In this document: in pieces, positions 1 through 5,275 of the stretch
How the letters are laid out: the number at the start of each line of letters is the position of its first letter
How positions within the stretch are numbered: position 1 is the stretch's first letter
Assembly (NCBI GenBank): GCA_003641645.1
Contig: QNAZ01000072.1
Location: 1 to 5,275 of the forward strand
Source of the DNA: Thermodesulfobacteriota bacterium
GTDB taxonomy: Bacteria; Desulfobacterota; Thermodesulfobacteria; Thermodesulfobacteriales; Thermodesulfobacteriaceae
Length of the DNA stretch: 5,275 bases
Direction: 5' to 3'
The notes under the pieces: generated by a model
The model's input: the letters and a program-made list of their open reading frames with translations, nothing else
What the model was told of the DNA's origin: nothing
Database searches by the model: none
Translations under genes and position numbers: made by a program

Positions 1-37
1 TGAAAAATTTTAGTTCTTTGGATTCATCTTTTATTTT

Positions 38-1132
38 TTAATAAATCTTTAAATTTTTCACCACTATTTTATGAAAAATTGGTCTGAAGTCTCTTATTTT
101 TGAATTGTTTCTATTAGGGTGAACTCTATTTGTAAGTAAAACCACAATAAGTTCTCTCTCTAAATCCATAAAAAATGAACATCCTGTAAACCCAAGATGA
201 CCTACTGTTTTTTCAGAAAAGACTCGTCCAGTTGCTGAATAACCATTTAAGCTCTGTAACATAAATCCAAGAGAAAAATCAGATCCTCTCTCCCTAAAAT
301 CTAAAAATTCTTTAACTAATTTTTGAGAAAATTTTTCTATTTTTTCTTTATAAGCTTTGAGTAAAAATTCTAAAATATCTAAAACTCCATAAATATTACC
401 AAAAAGTCCTGCAACTCCTGATACTCCTCCAAGGACTCTGGTATTTTCATCTTCAACTATACCCCTTAAAATTTTTCTATTCCAAGGACAAACCGAAGTT
501 GGAACAACTCTTTCTTGATCTACACCTTTAGTAAGAGGTTTAAAACTTAAAAAAGCTTTTTTATTGAAAAAAACAACTTTTTTAGCAATCTCAAAAAGTT
601 CTTCTAAGTTTCTTTGATAGACCCTTTCTAAAAGATAAGTCAAAAGGAAATAATCTAAATCTGAATAAAGGCATTTTTCTCCAGGTATATACTCTAAAGG
701 TAGTTTTTCTATTTTTCTAATTATCCATTCCAATTTATTAGGTATATTTTCTTTAATAAGTTCTTTATAAAAAGGAAACCAAGCTTTTAATCCTGCAGTA
801 TGATTTAAAAATCTATAAACAGGAATTTTAGATAAAGGTTCTTTTAAATCCAAATAATCTCCTATAGGAGAATATAAATTAATCTTTGGATCTTTTGATA
901 AAAGATACATAAAAGTAAAAACAAGACTTAAAGGTTTGGTAAGAGAAGCCAAATCAAAAATGTCAGTTTCTTCTAAAGGTTCTAAAAAAGGAGTGAGTGA
1001 TTTATATCCTTCCTTAATAATATATTTATTATTTTTATAAGAAATCCCTGCTATAGCCCCTGGAAAAACATTTTCTTCAACAGCTCTTTTAAGAAGCTCA
1101 GATAAAGAATTAAAAATTTTATAAGAAGCCAT
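38..1132 (-). CDS. Serine hydrolase, class C beta-lactamase / penicillin-binding-protein-like family
   Basis: A 364-residue protein of the beta-lactamase-type serine hydrolase family (Pfam Beta-lactamase fold), which includes class C beta-lactamases, DD-peptidases and family VIII esterases. The three active-site elements are visible: S-x-x-K as SLTK (63-66, nucleophile S63 and K66), a Y-S-D version of the Y-x-N motif (156-158), and HLGFTG (312-317) where penicillin-binding proteins have KTG. Supporting signatures are the LNHTAGL stretch (109-115), PTSVCPW (211-217), the GGVSGVAGLF region (235-244) and LLTNRVHP (332-339). Length is typical and complete. The N-terminus lacks a hydrophobic signal segment, so a cytoplasmic location is likely, which argues against a periplasmic peptidoglycan role. 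The ATG lies inside the end of ribE (14-base overlap), with only AAAGAG one base upstream, so translational coupling to ribE is likely. The substrate cannot be told from sequence; an esterase or peptidase is as plausible as a lactamase. Confidence 0.9.
   Translation of the reverse strand: MASYKIFNSLSELLKRAVEENVFPGAIAGISYKNNKYIIKEGYKSLTPFLEPLEETDIFDLASLTKPLSLVFTFMYLLSKDPKINLYSPIGDYLDLKEPLSKIPVYRFLNHTAGLKAWFPFYKELIKENIPNKLEWIIRKIEKLPLEYIPGEKCLYSDLDYFLLTYLLERVYQRNLEELFEIAKKVVFFNKKAFLSFKPLTKGVDQERVVPTSVCPWNRKILRGIVEDENTRVLGGVSGVAGLFGNIYGVLDILEFLLKAYKEKIEKFSQKLVKEFLDFRERGSDFSLGFMLQSLNGYSATGRVFSEKTVGHLGFTGCSFFMDLERELIVVLLTNRVHPNRNNSKIRDFRPIFHKIVVKNLKIY
52..80. repeat. Short inverted repeat at the 3' end of the serine hydrolase gene
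   Basis: AATTTTTCA (52-60) and TGAAAAATT (72-80) are perfect 9-base inverted copies around an 11-base loop. A third copy, TGAAAAATTT at 1-10, is a 10-base inverted match to 51-60. The stem overlaps the last codons of the gene and is almost all A/T. No clear U-tract follows on the transcribed strand, so I do not call it a terminator. Chance is a real possibility at this base composition. Confidence 0.3.
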
Positions 1133-1775
1133 GCTCTTTAAGAAATTCTAAAGTTAATTCTTTTTTTGAAGTTTCAAGACTCTCTAAATAAGGAGAAAGC
1201 CATCTATAAACCATTTTAGCTATCATATCTATTTCTATATTTACTAAATCTCCAGGTTTTTTAAGACAAAGAGTAGTAACTTTTAAAGTGTGAGGAATAA
1301 GCATAAATTCTAAAATATTTTCTCTAAAATTATTTATAGTAAGACTTACTCCGTCTATAGCAATAGAACCCTTTTTTACTAAATAGGAAGTTAGTTCTTT
1401 AGGAATTTCTATCTTAAGTCTCCAGAAATCTTCTACAGGAGTTATAGAAACAATTCTACCAACACCATCTACATGTCCAGAGACCAAATGTCCACCTAAT
1501 CGTTCACCTAATTTTAAGGCTCTTTCTAAATTAACGAAATCTCCAGAGTTTTTATATCTTAAGGTTGTTTTAGCTAAGGTTTCAGGAGAAATTTGAGCTT
1601 TAAAAGATGAACCTTTTATTTCTGTAATAGTTAAACATACCCCATCAACTGCTATACTATCTCCTACATTGGTATCTTTTAGAGAAAAAGAGGTTGAAAT
1701 TTCTGCTAAAAGTCCTCCTCTAAAAGGTTGTAAAGATATTATTTTGCCAATCCCTTCTACTAATCCTGTAAACAT
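1119..1775 (-). CDS. ribE: Riboflavin synthase, alpha chain
   Basis: A 218-residue riboflavin synthase. It converts two 6,7-dimethyl-8-ribityllumazine molecules into riboflavin plus a pyrimidinedione that is recycled, the last step of riboflavin synthesis in the cytoplasm. The protein shows the two tandem lumazine-binding barrels of the family. Repeat 1 starts with the canonical MFTGLVEGIG (1-10) and has DGVCLT (44-49) and NLERAL (82-87). Repeat 2 starts at GGHLVSGHVDG (94-104) and has GSIAIDGVSLT (136-146), IPHTL (160-164) and VNIEIDMIAK (178-187). The C-terminal helix matches the trimerisation region of the family. Length is normal. MFTG is the near-invariant N-terminus, so the ATG is secure even though no SD site precedes it. 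It lies 17 bases after the RudS-like gene and overlaps the serine hydrolase start. No ribD, ribBA or ribH is present here, so the pathway must be scattered. No FMN riboswitch is seen. Confidence 0.96.
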   Translation of the reverse strand: MFTGLVEGIGKIISLQPFRGGLLAEISTSFSLKDTNVGDSIAVDGVCLTITEIKGSSFKAQISPETLAKTTLRYKNSGDFVNLERALKLGERLGGHLVSGHVDGVGRIVSITPVEDFWRLKIEIPKELTSYLVKKGSIAIDGVSLTINNFRENILEFMLIPHTLKVTTLCLKKPGDLVNIEIDMIAKMVYRWLSPYLESLETSKKELTLEFLKEHGFL

Positions 1776-1781
1776 ATTTTT

Positions 1782-1810
1782 ATTATACCAAATTAAATTA
1801 ATTCAAACAA
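1782..1810 (-). promoter_or_regulatory. Candidate internal promoter for ribE (extended -10, possible leaderless start)
   Basis: On the minus strand there is a perfect TATAAT (1787-1782) preceded by TGG, which gives the extended -10 form TGnTATAAT. A TTGTTT hexamer (1810-1805) lies exactly 17 bases upstream and matches three of six bases of the -35 consensus. Only six bases separate TATAAT from the ribE ATG, so a sigma-70-type start would fall at or next to the A of ATG (1775). This agrees with the lack of any SD site before ribE. The -35 lies inside the 3' end of the RudS-like gene. The caution is that TATAAT-like words are common in DNA this AT-rich; the extended -10 and the exact spacing are what raise it above background. 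Confidence 0.5.
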
Positions 1811-2734
1811 TTCTTTAAGTTCATCTGGATATGGCTCTAAATAAAAGTAAAAAGAAAGTTCTTCTTTGTCAATTCTTTGGAAAAGGTTTTTTAACTCCAC
1901 AATAATATCAATTAAAGGTATTTCCCCTTTCTTATACCTTTCAAGAAGATAAAAAATTTGTTTTTTTTCTTTTAAATCCTTAGAAAACTTTTCTAAAATA
2001 TACAAAATAACATTAATTTGCTTTTCTCTGCTAAAAGGCTTTGCTAAAATTTTTTTAAAAATTTCCTCATACATTTTTAAAAGCTTTTCAAAGCTTATAT
2101 TCCAAAATAATAAAATATTCTCTATTTCAGAAAGGTTTGAAGAATCATAACTCATAAGAAGATAATATGATTTTTTATGAAACTTAATTATATCTTCTTT
2201 ACTTTGGGCATTTTCTTTAAGCTCTCTTAATCTTCTTAAAGCCCAAATACGAATTAAAAAATTTTCCAAATTATCTTTATCTTTTAGAATTTCTTCATCT
2301 ACAACTGGAATAAGGGGGAAAGCCTTTAAAATCTCTTTAGCAAATATTCCCTGGGTTTTATCTATAAGAATTTCTCCTTTTATATCTTTATAAGTTTTAG
2401 TCTTATATGAAACTCCGCAAGAAGGAGATTTGCTTTTTAAAAAAAAGCCTTCTACTTTTGGAAGATTTTTAATAAAATTTGTAGAAAAAGATATTAATTT
2501 TTTTGTAAAATCTTTTCCAGTAAAAATTTCTACAGCCTTTATTTCTTCATTTTCCTTATATAGAATAATTTTTTCTCTTGGAACTGGTAATCCAATTCCT
2601 ATTTCTGGACAAACTGAAATTATATCACAGAAATTGCGAAGCTTTATAGCTATAGAATTTTCAATTAATTTTCCATCATATCTTGTTTTTTCTAAATTAA
2701 GACAAGCGCTAAAAACCAGACGAGGTTTTAGCAT
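1793..2734 (-). CDS. rudS: RudS-like tRNA 4-thiouridine desulfidase (TudS/DUF523 fused to DUF1722)
   Basis: A 313-residue two-domain protein, numbered from the ATG at 2734. The N-terminal TudS/DUF523 domain (about 1-155) has the signatures of the [4Fe-4S] desulfidase family: SACL (C11) with RYDG (18-21), CPE (C42-E44) followed by GLPVPR (48-53), and KSPSCG (C106). These supply the three cysteines expected to hold the cluster. A GIFAKEILKAFPLIPV linker region follows, and then a DUF1722 domain (about 185-306) ending in YLEPYPDEL. TudS-DUF1722 fusions have been described as RudS, which removes sulfur from 4-thiouridine in tRNA, with DUF1722 aiding tRNA binding. The usual FH-x-x-HK-x-LLMAH core of DUF1722 reads FHKKSYYLLMSY here, a divergence that could alter binding. 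A TTG at 2761 in frame would add nine residues and overlap ahcY by 19 bases. The ATG is preferred because it directly precedes the conserved KPRLVFSACL. The region is more AT-rich than metK and ahcY. Confidence 0.85.
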   Translation of the reverse strand: MLKPRLVFSACLNLEKTRYDGKLIENSIAIKLRNFCDIISVCPEIGIGLPVPREKIILYKENEEIKAVEIFTGKDFTKKLISFSTNFIKNLPKVEGFFLKSKSPSCGVSYKTKTYKDIKGEILIDKTQGIFAKEILKAFPLIPVVDEEILKDKDNLENFLIRIWALRRLRELKENAQSKEDIIKFHKKSYYLLMSYDSSNLSEIENILLFWNISFEKLLKMYEEIFKKILAKPFSREKQINVILYILEKFSKDLKEKKQIFYLLERYKKGEIPLIDIIVELKNLFQRIDKEELSFYFYLEPYPDELKELFELI

Positions 2735-2742
2735 TAAAAATT

Positions 2743-3999
2743 TTAAGTTCCCTCTTCCCAAGAACTTAGATATTTTTCCTGTTCAGGTGTTAAGGTATCA
2801 ATCTTAATACCCATAGCTTTTAATTTTAGTCTTGCAACTTCTTTATCAATCTCTTCTGGAACAGAATAAACTTTTTTCTCAAGATTTTCATGGTTTTTTA
2901 CAATATATTCCACACAAAGAGCCTGATTAGCAAAACTCATATCCATAACTCCAGAAGGATGTCCCTCAGCAGAAGCAAGATTAACTAATCTTCCTTGAGA
3001 AAGCAAATATATTTTTTTTCCATTAACAAGTGTATATTCTTCAACTTCTTTTCTTATCTGTCTTACATGAGTGGTTATGCTTTTTAAATCTGCGAGATCT
3101 ATTTCTACATCAAAATGCCCTGAGTTAGCAACTATGGCTCCATCTTTCATTTTTAAAAAGTGTTCTTTTCTAATAACAGATTTATTTCCTGTAACTGTGC
3201 AGAAAAAATCTCCAATTTCTGCTGCTTCATCCATAGACATAACTAAATAGCCCTCCATTACTGCTTCTAAAGCTTTAAGGGGATCAACTTCTGTTATTAC
3301 TACTCTTGCTCCCATTCCTTTTGCTCTCATAGCAAGACCTTTTCCACACCAACCAAATCCTGCTATTACAAATACAGAACCAGCAAGAAGCCTGTTTGTA
3401 GCTCTCAAAATTCCATCAATTGTAGATTGACCTGTGCCATATCGATTATCAAATAAATGTTTGGTTAAAGCATCATTAACTGCTATAATAGGATATTTGA
3501 GTAATCCCTCTTTTGCCATAGCTTTTAGTCTTATAACACCTGTAGTGGTTTCTTCTGTTCCACCCCAAACTTTATCAAGTCTTTCTGGTCTTTCTCTGTG
3601 AAGTGTAGTTACAAGATCTGCTCCATCATCAATTGTAATGTATGGTTCTCTATCAAGGACAGCTTTTATATGAGAATAATAAGTTTCTCTATCCTCTCCT
3701 CTTACAGCAAAAACTGGTATCTCAAAATGTTTTACCAGAGCTGCTGCTACTTCATCTTTGGTAGAAAGAGGATTTGAGGCACAAAGATAAACTTCTGCTC
3801 CACCCTCTTTTAATGTTCTTGCAAGGTTTGCTGTTTCAGTAGTAATATGAAGACAACCACCAATTTTTATACCTTTTAAAGGTTTTTCTTCACTAAACCT
3901 TCTTCTTATCAGTCTTAAAACAGGCATATCCATTTCAGCCCATTCTATAAGCCTTAAACCATCATCTGCCAGTGATAAATCTTTTACATGAAATTCCAT
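2743..3999 (-). CDS. ahcY: Adenosylhomocysteinase (S-adenosylhomocysteine hydrolase)
   Basis: A 418-residue NAD-dependent enzyme that reversibly splits S-adenosylhomocysteine into adenosine and homocysteine, relieving product inhibition of methyltransferases. The substrate domain has GCLHITTETA (48-57), whose HxTxE pattern contacts adenine, DDGADL (124-129), GGTEETTTGV (146-155) and NDALTKHLFDNRYGTG (175-190) with catalytic K180 and D184. The NAD-binding Rossmann loop is GFGWCGKG (214-221), followed by TEVDP (236-240). Then come TGNKSVI (270-276), NSGHFDVEID (292-301) and AEGHPSGVMD (344-353). The chain stops at SSWEEGT and lacks the Lys/Tyr-bearing tail that reaches the neighbouring subunit's NAD in eukaryotic enzymes; this short form is usual in archaea and thermophilic bacteria. 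A strong SD lies directly between the metK stop and this ATG, 12 bases apart, so co-transcription with metK is very likely. S-inosylhomocysteine hydrolase is a remote alternative. Confidence 0.97.
   Translation of the reverse strand: MEFHVKDLSLADDGLRLIEWAEMDMPVLRLIRRRFSEEKPLKGIKIGGCLHITTETANLARTLKEGGAEVYLCASNPLSTKDEVAAALVKHFEIPVFAVRGEDRETYYSHIKAVLDREPYITIDDGADLVTTLHRERPERLDKVWGGTEETTTGVIRLKAMAKEGLLKYPIIAVNDALTKHLFDNRYGTGQSTIDGILRATNRLLAGSVFVIAGFGWCGKGLAMRAKGMGARVVITEVDPLKALEAVMEGYLVMSMDEAAEIGDFFCTVTGNKSVIRKEHFLKMKDGAIVANSGHFDVEIDLADLKSITTHVRQIRKEVEEYTLVNGKKIYLLSQGRLVNLASAEGHPSGVMDMSFANQALCVEYIVKNHENLEKKVYSVPEEIDKEVARLKLKAMGIKIDTLTPEQEKYLSSWEEGT
2749..2754 (-). promoter_or_regulatory. Likely ribosome binding site of the RudS-like gene, inside the ahcY end
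   Basis: The minus strand reads GAGGGA here, within the last codons of ahcY, 14 bases before the ATG at 2734. The spacing is long for a classical SD, so translation may also depend on ribosomes finishing ahcY, whose stop is only eight bases before this ATG. The same purine run would lie downstream of the alternative TTG at 2761 and so cannot serve that start, which favours the ATG. Confidence 0.55.
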
Positions 4000-4003
4000 A
4001 GAT

Positions 4004-4010
4004 ACCTCCT
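4004..4010 (-). promoter_or_regulatory. Strong ribosome binding site of ahcY
   Basis: The minus strand reads AGGAGGT, a near-perfect SD, four bases before the ahcY ATG. It begins just one base after the metK TAA and fills most of the 12-base gap. It fixes the ahcY start and implies efficient independent initiation. Confidence 0.9.
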
Positions 4011-4011
4011 T

Positions 4012-5175
4012 TTATTTATCAAAACCTGCTAATTCTTTTATTTTTTCAACCATATCAAGTTTTTCCCAAGTAAATTCAGGTTCATTTCTTCCAAAATGTC
4101 CATAACAAGCTGTTTTCTTAAAAATGGGTCTTCTGAGATTTAAATATTCTATCATATGTTTAGGTCTAAAGCAAAAGAGTTTATTAATTATTTCAAGTAT
4201 TTTTTCAACAGGAATAGTATGTGTTCCATAGGTATTCACATTTATAGCTAAAGGATCTGGCACTCCTATAGCATAAGCCACTTGAACTTCGAGTTCCTTT
4301 GCAACTCCTGCAGCAACAAGATTTTTAGCTACATATCTTGTATAGTAAGAAGGGGTTCTATCAACTTTAGTAGGATCCTTACCAGAAAAAGCACCACCTC
4401 CGTGATGTCCCCTTCCTCCGTATGTATCAACTATTATTTTTCTTCCTGTCATTCCGCAATCAGCAAGTGGTCCACCTATAACAAATCTTCCTGTAGTATT
4501 AACAAGAATTTTTGTCTCAGAAGTAAGATGCTCAGGAGCAATTACTTTTTTAACCACTTCTTCTATAATAGCTTCTCTTAATTCTTCTTGAGTAATTGTA
4601 GGATCGTGCTGAGCAGCAATAACTATAGTATGAACATCGATAGGTCTTCTATCATGATATCTAACAGTTACTTGTGTTTTACCATCAGGTCTTAAAAAAG
4701 GTAAAATCCCTTTTTTCCTTACCTCTGCAAGTCTCATAGCAAGTCTATGAGCATACCAGATAGGCATAGGCATATAATCTGGGGTCTCATCACATGCATA
4801 TCCAAACATAAGACCTTGATCTCCTGCACCAATCTCTCCATCTCTATCTATTCCTATAGCAATATCAGGACTCTGTCTATCAATACTTATTAAGACTGCA
4901 CAAGTTTGATAATCAAAACCAAGATCAGAATGATTATAACCTATTTCTTTAACTACTCCTCTTGCAACAGTAGCATAGTCAATTCGAGCATCTGTTGTAA
5001 TTTCTCCTGCAATGAGAATCATACCTGTATTTACCATTGTCTCACATGCAACCCTGGCATAAGGATCTTTTTCTAATATAGCATCTAATATAGCATCTGA
5101 GATTTGATCTGCCACTTTGTCAGGATGTCCCTCTGTAACAGACTCAGAAGTAAAAAGAAAATTTTTTGCTAACAT
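4012..5175 (-). CDS. metK: S-adenosylmethionine synthetase (methionine adenosyltransferase)
   Basis: A 387-residue bacterial-type MetK, which joins methionine and ATP to make S-adenosylmethionine, releasing phosphate and pyrophosphate, in the cytoplasm. Family signatures in order are SESVTEGHPDK (10-20, with catalytic H17), GAGDQGLMFGYA (117-127, containing D119), RPDGKTQVTVRY (162-173, with K166) and GGGAFSGKDPTKVDR (259-273, the phosphate-binding loop). Length matches the roughly 380-400 residue family norm and both ends look intact. After the phosphate loop the residues TPSYYTR replace the more common SAAYAAR, a modest lineage difference. The ATG has a good SD five bases upstream. It is the first gene visible in the cluster and lies directly ahead of ahcY, so synthesis of the methyl donor and removal of its by-product are probably co-expressed. 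GC content is higher than in the three downstream genes. Confidence 0.98.
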   Translation of the reverse strand: MLAKNFLFTSESVTEGHPDKVADQISDAILDAILEKDPYARVACETMVNTGMILIAGEITTDARIDYATVARGVVKEIGYNHSDLGFDYQTCAVLISIDRQSPDIAIGIDRDGEIGAGDQGLMFGYACDETPDYMPMPIWYAHRLAMRLAEVRKKGILPFLRPDGKTQVTVRYHDRRPIDVHTIVIAAQHDPTITQEELREAIIEEVVKKVIAPEHLTSETKILVNTTGRFVIGGPLADCGMTGRKIIVDTYGGRGHHGGGAFSGKDPTKVDRTPSYYTRYVAKNLVAAGVAKELEVQVAYAIGVPDPLAINVNTYGTHTIPVEKILEIINKLFCFRPKHMIEYLNLRRPIFKKTACYGHFGRNEPEFTWEKLDMVEKIKELAGFDK

Positions 5176-5180
5176 TTCCT

Positions 5181-5186
5181 ACCTCC
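5181..5186 (-). promoter_or_regulatory. Ribosome binding site of metK
   Basis: The minus strand reads GGAGGT, five bases before the metK ATG, a strong SD at good spacing that fixes the start. Confidence 0.9.
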
Positions 5187-5275
5187 AAATTAATAATTAA
5201 TAAAATGCAAGTTTAATATATATTTAAAATAAAGCAATGATGCTAAACCCTAAAGTTTTTAAATTCTTTTAAAAA
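5187..5275 (-). other. metK upstream region, cut by the window edge
   Basis: This is very AT-rich non-coding sequence. It holds a 7-base tandem repeat (TTATTAA twice, 5203-5190) just before the SD and a small hairpin AGCA-TCAT-TGCT (5244-5233). A TTGCTT hexamer (5237-5232) resembles a -35, but no -10 lies at a usable distance; TATATT at 5220-5215 is only 11 bases away. I find no SAM-riboswitch-like fold and no terminator. The real promoter may lie here in a weak form or beyond the edge. Confidence 0.4.

Noticed and set aside
1..37. Possible next gene starting ATGAATCCAAAG on the minus strand at 27
   Set aside because: The frame stops after five codons and no SD precedes it. The remaining bases are too few to judge.
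1..80. Intrinsic terminator after the serine hydrolase gene
   Set aside because: The stems are A/T only, partly inside the coding region, and no U-tract follows on the transcribed strand.
2430..2807. Plus-strand open frame of 125 codons
   Set aside because: It lies antisense to the well-supported RudS-like and ahcY genes, shows no recognisable family and starts inside a conserved coding region; it is a shadow of the AT-rich minus-strand codons.
4282..4581. Plus-strand open frame of 99 codons
   Set aside because: It is fully antisense to conserved metK, rich in Ser, Cys and Asn as expected of a reverse reading, with no motif.
5215..5237. Promoter TTGCTT / TATATT upstream of metK
   Set aside because: The spacer is 11 bases, too short for a sigma-70 promoter, and no better -10 occurs at 16-18 bases.
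5247..5259. TTTAGGGTTTAG on the minus strand, resembling a plant-type telomere repeat
   Set aside because: Fewer than two units in an otherwise bacterial upstream region; chance similarity.

Overview
The window is a compact, AT-rich bacterial gene cluster with five complete protein genes, all on the minus strand, read from the right edge to the left. In transcription order they are metK (S-adenosylmethionine synthetase), ahcY (adenosylhomocysteinase), a fused TudS(DUF523)-DUF1722 protein matching the RudS tRNA 4-thiouridine eraser family, ribE (riboflavin synthase alpha chain), and a class C beta-lactamase-type serine hydrolase. The junctions are very tight: gaps of 12, 8 and 17 bases, then a 14-base overlap. 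This suggests one transcription unit entered upstream of metK, with a possible second entry point just before ribE.

Organism: codon use is strongly AT-rich, and the proteins are rich in Lys, Glu and Ile. AhcY is the short form without the C-terminal tail, as in many thermophiles and archaea. MetK and RibE are bacterial in type. Together this fits a low-GC thermophilic bacterium; Thermodesulfobacterium or a relative is my best guess. That is inference from sequence style, not a database match.

Layout: 5176-5275 is the metK upstream region, with a strong Shine-Dalgarno (SD) site but no promoter or SAM riboswitch I can defend. Positions 4012-5175 and 2743-3999 hold metK and ahcY, which make SAM and remove the S-adenosylhomocysteine left after methyl transfer. 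Positions 1793-2734 hold the RudS-like gene, which should start at an ATG just after the ahcY stop rather than at a TTG inside ahcY. Positions 1782-1810 carry a promoter-like element with an extended -10, close enough to the ribE ATG that a leaderless ribE mRNA is plausible. Positions 1119-1775 are ribE and 38-1132 the serine hydrolase; 1-37 hold no recognisable gene.

The first two genes form a functional pair (methyl cycle). The third joins it to sulfur chemistry and tRNA modification. The last two are not clearly linked to it in function. I see no mobile element, CRISPR array, RNA gene or phage trace. The most interesting item is the RudS-like gene, sitting behind the SAM-cycle genes and carrying a diverged DUF1722 signature.
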